A program made the position numbers and the translations under genes. A DNA stretch of 64,000 nucleotides from Lepisosteus oculatus (taxonomy: Eukaryota; Chordata; Actinopteri; Semionotiformes; Lepisosteidae): contig NC_090704.1 of NCBI RefSeq assembly GCF_040954835.1, positions 42,722,979 through 42,786,978 on the forward strand. Direction: 5' to 3'. A model generated the notes under the pieces. That model saw only the letters and a program-made list of their open reading frames with translations, was not told the origin of the DNA and did no database searches. Shown one piece after another: positions 28,601 through 43,600 of this stretch (positions are counted from its first letter, which is position 1; every line of letters begins with the position of its first letter).

Positions 28601-31600
28601 AGTTTCCCCTCACTGTTAGTTAAGCAGCCCAGGACCAAGACTTCAAAAAGAAATACCTCCAAGCCTGTTCGGACCTGCACATCACAAACAAGAATGTCCA
28701 GTTAGCTGTTTGAAATATTAGTACTTCAATCTGTATCAGTTAAGTCATTAAACATCCATTTGCTCAGTAGAAGAGGGTTTCTTTTTCAATTTCCCCATAA
28801 ACTCTGTCAAATATGTCATTCTTTTTTGTTGAAATGACTCAATTTTGATTTCAAGCTGTTAGCAACATATAAAACACTTAGAGATAGAAAAATATATTGC
28901 AGTACATACAGCTGCAACATCAATGTGAACAACGGCAGAGTCGTGCTCTTTCAGTGGCACGAGCCCATCAGTCAGGCTCTTCAGAAATAAGTCAGGGTCG
29001 ATACGAGGCTCTATCAGTCTGATCCGCACCAGTTGTGCTCCTGAAGACATCTCCTGGAATCTCTCAAACAGGCGGGTCACATATAAGGACTTTCCTGAAG
29101 AAACACAGAGGTGAATCACAGGGTGAAAGACTATAAGAACAAACATTTAGACACAGAGACAAATTAACTTTATTTATGCATGTATTTAACCATCCCTTCT
29201 CTAAGTATCCAGAGAGTTTCAAGATTATATTATGAAAGCAACTCACTGGTTAAAAACATCCTACTGACTGAATTCCTTCTCTCAAAGCAGACATACAGAA
29301 CACTTCACAGTTAATAAACAAATATTAGATCATTATGCATTAATAGGTCTACAGAAATATATTACTACACTATGAATTTCTTACCATCCCTCAGTCTCCC
29401 TTACCTACAGCTGGTCGTGTGGAAGAAACCACCCAGGTAGAGAGGTGCTCGGGGTAGGCATGCAAGACATGAGACTTTTCCAACTTTACAGTGAAGTGGC
29501 GCTTGAGATAACTCTTTGCTTTTTCTGTTGAAACAGCAACTCCAGCCTGTACCTTGCAGTTACTGAAGAAGGAAGGAACATATCTGTGTTGATGCTTTAC
29601 AGAAGAGACTATCAGTAGATGGTACTTAGGATGAGAGCTTCTCTCTAGGGCTTCGAATTGTTCTCCCACTGTGACACCTACATCGTAAGTTAGAAGCCCT
29701 GGATTGACCAGTGTGAAGATCTTCTCCTGGTCATGTGGTCTACCCTGTCCCAGTGCCCTTCTGAGGAAGATCTCTACTACTTCTGCTGTGGTGTCCTCTC
29801 TGCAGAGTAAAAGCTCATCAGAGGAGGGCAAGGGCTGATCAGGACTTGTCACATAAAGGCTCAGAGCTGTGCTCAGGACATCTGACTCTGGGCACAGCAC
29901 AAGGTTGGGTTTCCCTTCCTGCAGTACTGGACACAACTTCCTTTTTATTTCTTGCTTGTTAATATCTGAAAGGCATGAGAGGAACTGACCAAGAGTGATA
30001 ATGTCTAGATGCTCACTCAGGGATCCCGCCATGTTTTCTTTGAAATGCTTCCAAAGATCCTCCACTGTCTCTATTGGGTCTTCTTTCACACAGGCCTCTT
30101 TGCCTGAAAGATGCATACTCATTTCTATTTCTGCCTCCCACTGTTTTTCTTCATCTGAAAAATGTTCCAGAGATACCATTTCTTCTTCATAATCTGAATT
30201 ATAGACAACATCAAAATTATAATCATCCTCAACTTCATCATCACTGTAATCTATCACTTTTGTTGGCTCTTCTTCATGCCTACTGCCTGCACTTTCATGC
30301 TCAGATGAAATAGAATTTTCGTCTTCTGTGCTTGGTTCACTGGAAACCTCAGGAGTTGTGGAACAGGCTACTCTGATGTCCTTCAAAGTGCATCCAGGCT
30401 TCACAAAGGACAACAAGGCTAAAACCTGTTGTGGTAGCTTCTTTGTATGACAGTTATGAAGCTGGTGGCACAGGTACACAATCTGTTCAGAAGTGTAATA
30501 GTTCAGAGGATAGAACTGTGAGCGCATCTCACTGATAAAAGTACACCAGTCTCTGTGACAAAACTCCACAGATCGGCACACCTCCTGCAGCTGCTCTTCA
30601 AGCTCCCCAGAGTACTCAATGGCCTCCATCATCGGCATTGCAAAGTGCACTTTAATACAGGGCTGATAATCCTGGTTGCAGTGAATGAAAGCCTTCCATT
30701 CACGAAAGAGCATGTTCCCAGACGAGTGTAGCTGGAGAAGAATACGACCAAGCCTTTGAACACCTTCAAACACCTTATGAGAGATTAAAACACAGAGAAT
30801 TAGATCCAAATTCTTCATGGCAAAAACACATACTCAGAAAACTTTACAATAATTGTTTTCAGCTAGCAAAACAGGTGATTCTTGTGAATTATCTCAAGAA
30901 GCCATTGATGCATCATGCCTCTTGATCAAAAAAGAATCAAGAACCTTTTAACAGCTAAACACTTGTGTTTCTCAAATGTGTCCTGAACAGAATTACTTTT
31001 CCAGATCAAATGGTCTGTTCTGTGCCTTAGCCTATCACTCACATCACCAGATGTACAGTATAGTCCAGAGAGAAGAAAAAGGAACCACCTGCATGAACCT
31101 GTTGACCTGTGTTCTGCCATGCTCTCCTTTGGATGACATCAACATGAGCTTGTTCTGTAGTTCCAGCAGCTCCTCTAGGCTGTAGCTTTTCTCCACACTG
31201 TCTTTCTTCACAGCCACTTCCAAGACGCTTTGCAGGGATTGCTAGAACCAAGCCAGAGGGTCAATCAGCCTTGCTGAAATAGCTAATACCCTACATGGCG
31301 TTTTATTATAACCAGGAGTTAAAATGAGTGTCACTCCTTTGACAACCTAATAACCACATTAATGCAAAACCCTCATTATAACCATGTTTACCAATCCTGA
31401 AAACAAAAAACTCCAGTAATGAGAGGTTTAACTGCTCATAAATCTGTTAAAAACAAAACAGGAAGAAAATGCACAACATACAAGAAGAGAGGCTTTACAT
31501 CAGATGCACTCTGAATAGCTGGTAAATCACTGCGCTCGATTTTTCTTACGTCTCTAATTTTGGCAGAAATGTTTTAGGCTTCTGTCTTCCAGACAAAAAT

Positions 31601-34600
31601 AGACTACCCCTTCACTACCTGGTTCAATATTTGTAAAAACAAAGCGAACACTTGAACTTATGACTGCACCTTTCCCTGTTGGGAATGAAGCTTGCCCACT
31701 TGGTATACCCCCTCAGTGTTGATGGCTGTGGCCAGGGAGAGAGAGGACTGCTCCACAGAACCATGAGTCTCTCGCAGGCCCTTCAGCCAGTCCAGCCAGC
31801 GTGTCGAGTCTCTCTGGAGAAACAAATCCCAGCATGAAGAGTTAATTCAAGGAGAATCTTACTTTTACTTGTGCTACAAACTATAAACAGAAAACATGGC
31901 ACAATACATTCAGATAAAAAAAACTAATTTAAATCAATATTAAGTTTTTCCTGTAAACATGATGACATTTCAAAACTTGTGCTCAAGGTCCTATTTAAAC
32001 AGTATCCGTAACCAGGAAAACACTTCACAACCTTCTTGATGTCAAATATGGTAGTACAGAGCACTGCTATTTCCAGCTAAATACTGCAAATTCTTAACCA
32101 TTGCATCTTCGCTTTGATGTCTAATGCTATTGATCTGCATCCCTAAAAACACAAGAGCATAAATCCAAAGAATGACTCACCAGCTTTTCTGGAAGCTTCT
32201 CATCTCTTCTCAGAGCTTCCCAGACCTTTTCTGCGCAAGCCATAAACCTCTCAAAGTTATCACTGGACTTCAGGGAGTACAAGAAAGGGCTGTAACCCAT
32301 CACAGCGTCATGGAAACAGGCCACCCTGTCAATCTCAGAGTCATTTTCTCCTGCCGAAATGGAGGCCAGGTCCACAAACACCTTCAAATCGCTCATACCT
32401 CAGAAAGAACATGATATTGAAACAGGTCGTTAAACAAACTTATATAAGCCTGCACTTACATGAGCATTCAGGACAAATCTTGTCCGTCATATTGGTAGGA
32501 ATCTAAAATAAGGAAACATAAATACTAATAGATATACACAAAAACATTTTCAGAAAGTATAAGTACCTATCAATATGACCAGCAAATACATACTTTTGCA
32601 GGGAACATCACTCACCTTCAAGGTTAATCTTGACCCAGTTAACCAAGGACTGGCAATTCAGGAATTCCTCTAGACAAATGGTGTGCTTCTCAGTGACTCC
32701 AGCAAGTTGCTCTTTGGCACAGATGAGCTCCGAAGTGAGCGATTTGAGGTTTCTCTTTTTGAACGAGTCTTCCCTCTAAAACAGAAAAGATCAAGCTCCA
32801 TTTAATATGTCCCATTGTATGTGTATGTGTATGTGTATTCTATATCTATACCCACATTTTAATATACAGTATCAGTGTTTTTGTAATGTAATGCATTCTT
32901 TCTCAACAGCTTGCAAAAGGTCCCTTCACAAATTCTCAGGATTCTGATGGCATACCGAGCAGCTAGTGATATACTCTTACCAGCTGTGTGAGGCTCTCAA
33001 TTTGCGTGAAGTCCCCAGAAAGTTCTAGCTTCTGTGCTATCCTTAGCACAGCACTAGCAGACCATGCAGCAGCGTGGAGTTGCCGGTACTGCTGAATTTG
33101 AGTCAGCCTAGTTTGTGTCCACTCCACATCAAGCCCCTCATCTTCCAGCAGACTGGCCATCAATTGCAACTCCCTCTTCATCTCCGCTCCCTCTCCCCGG
33201 TCCCCGGACTCTTGAAGAGCCTTGTCCAGCTCCTGAAATGTTACAGTTCCCCTCGCAATCTTCAAGCCCAGCTGACGGTACTGGAGCAGTAGGGGTTTCC
33301 AGATGTCAGTCTGGACCTTTCTCAAGGTCATTATGGAAGTTAACTGACCGTCTTTCATGGATACTGCCATTTGGACCCACAGGCTGAGTAGCAGAGTGCT
33401 GTCCCGCAGTTGGTGCATTTCTCGAGCCATGTCTCGCACCATGTCGCAGACAATATACCACTTCACAGCCCGCGATGCCTGCTCATGGAGCTCCAGTTCT
33501 GGCCTGTGGACCTCAACCTCCACCAGATCTCCAAGGCTCACAGACTGGAGCTCTGCTCTGTGCTGCTGCTTGAGATGTCTGAGATCTTCCACTGTGAGGA
33601 AAACAGCAGCCCAACACTTCAGATATTCAGTATGGCTAACAACTGGATAACCCAGAAGATAAAATCTGACAAGGCCAACATTTCTAAAGAAGAGAAACCT
33701 TTGATCAGGACTTCTCTTTATGATTAAGTCCAAAGACAAAGTTACCTGTGACAGATTCAGAGATCCTGCTGATCATCTTTATGAGGTTGTCCATGTGCTC
33801 TTTCACTTGGTTAAAGGCCTGAAGGTCAGCCTCTCTCTGCCGCAGCATCTTCTCTGCACTGCCGTGGAAGAAATCCTGCTTGGACAGCTTGTTTTCTGAA
33901 GATAAAAACATCAGCGAGAACTAAAATGAGGCATCACGTTTACCAGAAACAGACCAGTCTTTTGCTACTGTCAGCAGATACATTGACTGTGAATGGAACT
34001 GTCTTTCTGAAAGCCCAAAAACAGAGATACAGTATGTTTGTAATCAGAAGGAAGAATCACAAGCCCTTACGCTGGTGGTACAGCTTTTTGAAATGATCTT
34101 CATTTTGCAGAATGATTGTGAGATGTCCCAGAGGGATGGTACCCAGTAACAATCCTTCCACTAGAGATGCCAGGGCAGAGTGACCCCTTTCAAGAGTCTG
34201 CAAAGCCTTCTCATCTACCTGCAGCTTCTGCCAAACACCTAACAACATTAGAGAGAGAAGAGTGGAAAATCTAATATCATCAATTTTGTTTTAGAAAAAA
34301 GGCTTGTTTAAAATGGATATAACAGAGGTTGCAATTAGGAATAATACATTATGTGGTATTGGCAGTGTGATATAAAATATTACCACATTTTCAACATGAA
34401 TAAAACATACTCAATTTGACATACCCATGCCCCCAAAAATGAAGTGGATGTAAAGTATTTTCAGGGTTCTCTCTGTTCAGCACGTGGTTGGAATAGATCC
34501 TCAACAAACTACGAGCAACCAATCAACTACAATAATTGTAATGTTTTTTTTTGTTCAAACTGTTTCTCATGTAAAGCTGGCACACCACGTACCCTGAGAC

Positions 34601-37600
34601 AGAAGGTAGGAGAGTGAAGACTGCCGACTAAGCAGAAGGCCTGTCAGGTCCTCCCCTGCCTTGGCTGTGGACTCCAGGATGATGCTGGATAGGATGGGAG
34701 ATGGAATCTCCATACTGAAAGGGTTGAGAAAATGCAGCAATTCCCCTTCCTTTTCATTCTGAGCAAAGAGGAACACTCAAGTTAATCTACATGGTATGCA
34801 CCCAGCTTGTCCACTTTTACTTTTTCATTTACGTTAAAGAAATGCATTTTCTGCCTCACTGCACAGTTGATTAGGTGGATAGGCGAGAAATGACATCACC
34901 AATTTAATTAAGGAGTATTTTTATGTAGCTCAGACTGTGCAAGTCCAAAGTGGAATTCAACCAGAACACTATGGCTAACACCAGTACTCTTACCAGCATT
35001 GCCACAGGATCTTTAATGATCAAGTTGTCAGTAGTTTGGTTTAACATGTCATCGGAAGGATGACACCTCCTCCGGCACAGTGTCCCTTACTTTTCAAAAA
35101 GTCTAGCACAGAGGGAAAAACACCACCTACTGGTCAACCACTTACAACAGCTATCTGTTCTGTTCTTAGACACCTCACATTCCAGCACTGATGAAGCCCT
35201 GTCTTGTTTGTGTTCCGAGATCTGATGAGATCAGACTAGAAAGTCTCATGCTCCAAACCCCTTTATCTCCAAAACAAGATCAAATGTTTCCCCTAAGTTC
35301 TTCATAAACTTTTATTTTTTATACATTATTTATGTCATTTGACTTATTAGTCATGTAGCGTCTTTGTCTGTATGCTAGCATTCCCTGAGAGTAGTTGGTC
35401 TGTACTGACCTGGCAGACGACCTGGATGGCTGACTGACAGAGCTCACGGAAGCAGGTCTGTACAGTGGGGCAGGTCTTGCTCAAGGCAGACTGCTCGCAA
35501 CAACAGACAGCAATGCTTTGTAGATCACCAGCCTGTGAAGGAAGAAAAACTTTCAATGGCACACTGAGTATCCCTACATTACTGCTCTGTACAGTATGAA
35601 CACACTGCATTCTGTACTACAGTAGAAATTCCAGTAGTAGTAGTTGTACTAGTTGTACTACTAGTTGTAGTAGTGGTCAAGGGAACAAAAATAGCATATG
35701 AAGCTATGATAGTTATAAAAAAGTCATAGCTGATGCAGCAGCTGTGTTAGTGGAAAGGGCCCAGGACATGGGCTAATACACAGTGTAAGGTGCAAGAAGT
35801 TACAGTGCAGTTCTAAAATAAATCTACAAAATGCCATGCAGGAAGACATGTCTATGCACATTTATACTTTGACACCACATAAACAGGCTTTTGTTTTTCT
35901 GTTTAAAGAAAAGACCGCTTCTCTAGAGTAAAGGCTTTTTAAAACAAAAAGAAATAACCAGGCATATTTAAATGAAAGCACAGAAAGAATATATCTAAAG
36001 CCCAAAAATGCAGGCCTTGCAATGTCCAGTTGGCACACATGTTCCCTAGAAAAAGTAATGACCCTGTATCACCTGCATTCTCAACATAGAGGAAATAACT
36101 GCACTCTATGAGAGGTTAGCAAACACACTCAGATTCCTCAGTAAAATGCCCCTGTCTCTTTCCAGTCCATGGTATCTGACCCAGGGGTTGACCTCTGTAC
36201 CTGACAGATCCTTTTTCTCAGGTCCTTCTCCACAGCTCCCCTCCACTGGTCTGACAGAGGCTGTATAGCACACTTCACTCCCAGCAGACTGTCCCATAGC
36301 TGAAAGCAAAAGGAGAGAAAAGGAATGATCATTTCTAATAGCTTTACTTTAAGTTTTACTGCACAATACAGTACATCACGTCATCACGTCTTATTAAGTC
36401 TAATGAATCAAAAATAGCGAAATAACAAACTGGGAAATGCAGTCACTTGGATGCCAAATTCCATGTCATCTCCATTGTTTTTTTTTAATACTTGGTTTAA
36501 TGTGTCATCTACATTTTGGAAAGTCTGATACAGAGGGAAAAATACCACCTACTGGTGACACCACTTACAACAGCTATAATTGGTCAACTGGTTTATAATT
36601 GGTCATTTGGTCATTTTAATTGGTAAAACACAGAACAATAGGTTTGCACGCAGAGTTGAATGTAAAGATGTTGTTAAAAGTGTGATCATCTTCAGTGGAG
36701 AGCACTGATTGCATTTTCACAAGCAATTCTGTGTTTTAATTTTTAATAGACTACAATGATTTCTTTTTGCATCCCTTACATCATATGGCATATACAGTAA
36801 CTGAGTCATGTAAAGATTAAGGAAGGGTCATGTACACTTATCTAAAATAGCTTAATACCTTGCATGTGCAGAAAACGTTCCACAATACCCACAAACAAAA
36901 TCTATAATGACCTGTTACGGTTTGTAGAAAGTTTAAAAAAGAGATGTATCGACATGTAATATGAATTCTAAACAAAGTGTCCACATGTAAAGATGCTATT
37001 TTGCACATACCTCTGGCTCTTTAGGATAGCTGAGACGCCTTCTTTCCCTTGAAAAAAGGGGGAGCTGCAGGAGGCTTTCCCTCCACTGGAGTAATTCACT
37101 CTGCAGGCCACTTAGCTTTTCCAGCAAACGCGATCGTTCAGAGCTGTCCCCCTCACAATCCTAGAAGAGGAAGATTCAAGTTAGAGTGGATTACAAAAGG
37201 CAAGCTGTCTCTCACTCTGTCTCACCATGTCTAAGCATGCATGTGTAATGTCATTTCGCACAGCTATAATAATGAGCTGAAAGATTGTCTGTAGTATCAT
37301 AATTCTCCAAGTGCATTCTGTGTCGCTTATCATAGAACAATTTAGAACCAGTACCTTCCCTAGGAAAGAGTCCTGAATTTCAGCTACTTTCAGCACCAGC
37401 TGGAAGGAGGCTACTGCAACTTTATAGTGTGGAACCAGTCTGGCCATTTTACAGACACTCTTATGATTGTTGATACAGCACATCAGGATGTAATCAAGCC
37501 ATCCAGAGGATAATATCCTGGAAAAGAAATACAAGTCAGAAACAAAAGGAATCTTTGGTTAATTTTCCAACAATATAAGCAGTCATGGAAAATACCGTTC

Positions 37601-40600
37601 TTTCTCTTCTTCAAGCTTCTCCAACATATGTTCGATGGTTTCCCCAACTGCCTAATGGGAATAAAAAAACAAAGGATATATAAATGACAAAGATGCACAC
37701 CAAAAGTATTAACACTTCTCAAAAAGCACTCCAGTATCAGCTGGACTTTACACACCGGAACATCTTTATCAAGGGTCCTTATTTCACACTCCTTCAGTCT
37801 GTAGTGCAGGCTCTGGACCACATGTTCTAGAGCTGTTCCCATCATTCTGGAATATTTTGGAATGTCCTCAGTGGCCACTAGGGAAAGCCAGCTGTGCAAC
37901 ACCTGGGGGCTCTCACCTCCTAAAGATTTGTGAGCATCCATCAAGTCAAGCATCATTCTAAAAGAAAATGGGAAAATATAATGATCATAATAGTTCTCGT
38001 CTATTTCACTTTCAGTAGACAGAAATCCAAACAATTATTTTATTGTAATAAAATATGCAACCTATATGCTGCAAAACTCTGTTTTTCAACAGCTGCTGAA
38101 TCTTTAGCACTGTCGAATCTCAAAGTAAACTCCAACATAAAATCTAGTTTCAGGACAGTGAATTAGGTGATGCTTTAGGTCCAATACTTAGAACATACTG
38201 TATCATGTCCAGAATGAACTTTTTTCAGCATTAACCAGCCACCACCAATTACAACAAAACACAACTTTACCCTTACATTGGGTTTGGCTTATTACAGGGC
38301 ACAAGGTTTTAAAATATCAGAAAGAGTCTTCCTTCTGCTCACATACAATGAATGACATCATCTTAATCATGAAGAATGAAGAATGAAGAACCTGCAGACA
38401 GTCATCTCTAACAACAGAGCAAAAAAGGAATGAGATGTACCTCCTCTTGTCAGAAAGACTACGGATCAACCTTCTATAAATGGAAAAATCCACACCCTCC
38501 AGGCCTGCCCAGTCCCGCTCCTCTGGGATTCTGCCCCTCTCAGCCCTGGTACCGCCTTCACTGGGCTCTCGGAGTGCATGCAGTAGTGGCACTAGTAATG
38601 GCAGCTCCACCACCATGCTCCGGGCACAACGATTCATCAACCCGATCACTATGCTGAAAACACAGGGGGCAGAAACACAGTGAGCTTTCAGAGAGCATTA
38701 CTGTGTTGTGGAACATATTTATTACTTCAGAAAGGCAAGAGACAAATTCTGCCCTTAAATTGCACTCATTCTAGATGTCTCTAAGGTTATTTCTTCAGTG
38801 GTATTTCTCATGGAGTGATATTTGAGACGTTAAACTAGAATTGTAAATGCTATGACCCAGATATTGTCTTTTCAAATGAAAATTGCATAAGAAAGAAATG
38901 CCCTTGTGCCATTTCAGAGTTTTCATTTGAAATGGTATTTTGACCTATAAAGAAGTCAGGAGGAAGGACTAAATACTTCTGTGACGTACTGTCGACAGTT
39001 CTGAAACAGGCTCTTCAGTTCTACCAGGTGGCTGCTGTTTTGGGCAGAGCTGAAGCACAGCAGACGGCACACTGCTGCCCAGTCCTTGGCTGCCAGCTGT
39101 AGCTCACAGGCACAGCTGACCTGGAACACAATGAAGCCCAGCACCAGAGGGTTGTGCATGGCTGTGCTCTGGTCAGAGCCCCTCTGCAGCAACTGCAGCA
39201 CATGTTTCACAATACACTGGGACAGCTGTGGGAGAGATGTGAGAAACAAATATTCAAATGTCAAGAGATAAAGAAAGGTACACATTTTTATAGTTTCTTT
39301 ATAGTTCTAAAGAAGCAATATCAGGTACCTAACAAGGTTTAACAAAAGAAATGTATGATTAGATCAGACAGATCAGACCAAAAGCTGTATGAAACAAATC
39401 ACACTTGGAAAGGACATGCAAAAGAAATGACTGTTACAAGGGGAGGTAACAAGGTTTTCAATCTGAGCTAGAAGGGCAGAACCAGGCAGGTGGACAACAC
39501 ATCCATGGTCAACTGTCCGCCAAAACAACACCACACACACCACAGCCACCTCAGCAACACTTTGCTTTAGAGTGCACATTGAGGGATGTAAAATAATGCT
39601 GTGGAACAAGGTTGGAATCCATTAAATATTTTTTAATTCCATTTCCTAATTAAAACAAATTCCTATTTCCATTCTGTGAATGTCAAAAAGGAATTAGAAT
39701 TGAAACTTTGGACTTGACCACAACCTGCTGGTCTCCTTCTTTCATAATATCTCCCTCAGTACAACGTCAGTTTTAAATCAAGTTCATAGTGAAATCAAAT
39801 AATTCTACTCACGTCCGTAGGCTGACAGTAATGAATGTCAGGGTACAATTCACGTTGACTAGCTGTTTTTATTTGCCACATAAGGGCTTGTAAATGCTCT
39901 ATGAACCATGTAATACTCTCTCGTTCTGAAGGCACCAGTTTTTCAAAGATTCTGTGCAGGAGTACGTCGCCAGCATCCAACCTGGCCATTAGAATCCATT
40001 CTTCCTTTGATTTGAATAATCCAAAAAACCATTCCACATAGGTCAGTGAATTAAAATGTACATGGCCCTCATACAGGTGCACCTCTGGATGTGGAAAAAT
40101 AAACTGCTTAGTACAAAGTAAAAGCTTCTAAAAATTAAAAAAGCAATCTCTGGACATTTTTAATTTTTATGTGCCAAGTCAGAATCTATTTTCACTACAT
40201 TCTGAATCAATTTAAAATCGTTATTCTGTGTTCTTACCATTCAATTGCCAATCAAAAGGTATCAATTTTCTGTGATGCGCCATTTCGTCAATACGGTTCC
40301 CTCTTTTCATAACAGCATATTTATATTGTATTTCACCTCTTGTGAGGAACTGTTTCTCCACAGAGACCTGAGCTTCAATCAGGTACCCTTGCTTACCAAG
40401 CCTCCTAAGAAACAAATAAGCAAATAAACCAAATAAATCATATCAATCTTCTGTATATTAGGTTTGTTAGAAGAAGAACAATATTAAGATGAAGATAAAC
40501 TTTTCTAAGATCAATATAATAATTTAATTTTGAAGGCAGCCTTACCTCTTGGAAGGAAAGAAATCTACAGTATATACAGTATGCATACAGTTATTTATAA

Positions 40601-43600
40601 TATGAACTATTATTGTGAATGAGGTTTGTATACGAAGAGACTAAGAAAACACTTGGATTTTAACAAATATCAACTGCACCAATAAGGATCTTATTGATTC
40701 TCTCGCAAGAGAGTACAAACTACTACAAACAGTTATTATTCCTTAACAGAGAGTTTTGTATCTTTAGGATCATCCCACCTTACTGGCTCTCACCTGAAAT
40801 AGTTTATTTGAAGATCTACAGACCGATTTGAGTACAGCAAAAGCAGTTTGTCTGACTGAGTTTTGAACTTGATCTTTTTATCAAGGACAGCATTTATGTA
40901 AATGGTGAAGATATGTGCATCTCTGGGATTCTTTCCTGTAGACAGCTTCCTGCAAAGGGGAGACAGATCGGACACTTCTGTAAGAAATGCTTCATGACAA
41001 CTTCATCACATGTTTTATAATCATGGTTTTAACAGCAGGGCTCTTCTAGCTGTGTTTGAGTCCCAAAGCAGTGTGAACTTCAACTAAAGGAGTGCTCAAG
41101 TTCTCGCGGTGTTAGTGACGAAGGCGCTCGCTCAGAGTTTAGGTTGAACTCTATGATCCAGATGTCCCAGGTTCCACCTGGGTCACATCACTGGCGCGCT
41201 CCGACCAGGATGTTTCTGTGAAAGGATGAATGGTTTGCAGGGTGGGCAAGCCGAGAAACCTGACTGAACATCTTCATTCTCCCCATGTAGGCGTGAGAGT
41301 CATTGGTCTGAGCAAAGTTGTAAAGACATAGTGAGGTATTTCAAATTGGAGGGTACAGTACGTGTTAACAAATAATTGACTATTCTAAATTTCTATTAAA
41401 AACCCAACTATTTAACAACTACCACAGGAGAAATAAAATAACCAAACCTGGACTTCTCAATGGGAACCTCAGAACTGTAAGATGAGATGTATCTGCATTT
41501 TTCAGGCTGGTAATGGTTAACAAAAGTCCCATCCTACTGTTTCTGCTCAATATTTTTAGACTGGCCACAATATAACAAGAGGAATAGGAAAACTCACTGG
41601 CTTGCCTTCTCCTGGCATTGCTTTTCTTTAGCTGTTGTCTGGTTGGAGATCTCCTCTGAACTCTTCTCATGTTCCTTGAGATCTTTACTTTCTTTGCCAC
41701 TGTCCTTACTAGGCTGTCTGGCCTCTGCAGTCACTGTGGATTCAGGCTTGGCTTCTTGTTGTCTCTGTGCATCTGCAGCAGCACTGGCGCTATCCTCAGA
41801 CCCTACTTGTAATCTGCCTGTCTCTGAATTCCTTGCCTTTTTCCGTCTGGTCCCGCTAAACTCTGACTGACCTGCCTGTTGTGCTGTGCCAGTGGTCTCT
41901 GCTTGTTCTTGTTCTGTCTTCTCCTGCATGTTCCTGGCGAGCTCTGGCATGGGATCTGTCTGAGTCTCCTGTGTCTTGAGTTTTTTTGGCTGGGTCTGAA
42001 CACTCTTGTCCTTTGTCCTCAGTTGCCTTTTCTCAGGCTGTGTCTTGGTCATTTCAGCTTCCTCTTTCCTGTCCTCTGTCTGTGTTCCCTTGGTGTTACC
42101 ACTCTGCTCCTCTTCTTTCCCCTGTGTCTTGTCAATCAAAGCAGCTGCAGGTTTTGTGTTTCCCTTTCTTTCTATTGCCTTTAGTTTCTTTTTCTCTTTC
42201 TTCCTCTGTCTTCTCCCTGATGATTTGCCTGGTTCCTGTGTCAGGAAAATAAAACCAAAACTATCTGAATTCATTGCACAAGAAAAATGAACAAATTAAA
42301 TACTAGATGACACAATCCATAAATTAATATCAATGTTAGACATCAAAATCAGACTCTTAAGATGGTTTATGATAACTGACCATTTTCCTATGTTTTGGAA
42401 TACTTTATTTTCCATATCAGTTCATTTAATGAGCTAATACATAAAATGGGGTACTAGAGAAGAATACCATCATCCATTTCTACTCCTAGGTATTTCAACT
42501 ACTGACAAATCAGCTATTCACTGCCTTACATGTCCATCGCTACTTGCACTGGGCTTGATAGTCACAGTGCCCTCTTCTGGTGTGGATGACTCTTTGGCAG
42601 TTGGGTTCCCATTGCCAACCAATACAATGGCTTCCCCCTCTGAGCAACCACCACGTGTCTCCGGATTCCTCTTTGCACCTCCCACCGAAGACACCTCCAT
42701 TAATTCTAGGTGATGGGGTGTGTCCATTCTGCTTTGGTCTTCCATTTCACAGCCTGTCTGTGTGGCAGGACTCTGCTCCTTGCTCCCTCCTAGAAAAACA
42801 AAGAATTATCCACTCACCGAAAGAAATGATGTCCTTTTAATTTGATGTAAGAGAGAAAATTGCAGTGTGGGTGGTTGTGATGGTGGTGGGGTGATGTACA
42901 GTAGCTATCTCATAGTCTCAGGTGATCAGGTGATCAGGCCTTGGCCGATGTTGTGAACCTGAGTAAGGTACATTTCTCTTTAACATCCCCACATGTGCCA
43001 TGTTTCATACTAGTGATGAAAGGGCCTCTGTCGAAGATTCACTATTGCTGGAGATCTCAAGCTGACACAGGCCTGTGTTCTGTCCTGTGCAGTGGAGACC
43101 CAGGGTCACGGCAGTGAAAGACAGAGCAGGTTCCCTACCTTCCTCGACAAGGGAACCCTGGGATATCTTCACCTGTGGCCCAGGGACAGCAGGCACCTCT
43201 GAGTCCTTCTTCTTTCTCTCCCTCCAGTTCTGTGTGCGACAAAAGAAGATGTCTTACTGTAAGTCATCATGCTGGACTGTAAAGACAAAACTTCTAAAAA
43301 GGAGATGCCAAACTGCAGTCGAGAACCTAAAACATCTTCTCATGTTCCCTCTTCCTCAGCACTTCACTCTTCCTCAGCACCTCACAATAATTACTGCGGC
43401 TCAAATAATGTCATTCCCTGGACAAACTTCAAAGCCTTGAGCCAACTCCCTTCCCTATGCACATAATTCAAGGTGTGCCTTCACTGTATAAGACAGAGAG
43501 AAAGCAGTGAAGTGTTTCACGTAAATACAGTATTTATGGTAGTTCAAACGAATAGCCTGAGAACTCAAAGCACAAAGAAACTAGAATACCTCGAGCCAGG

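Noticed and set aside
32460-32502. A 43-base candidate exon (IPTNMTDKICPEC) with fair splice sites
   Set aside because: Exons 32616-32775 and 32181-32398 join in phase without it; including it breaks the frame.
41040-41230. CpG-containing segment as an extra RNF213 exon or repeat
   Set aside because: No frame consistent with exons 40794-40949 and 41598-42235, which already join in phase; repeat identity could not be supported.
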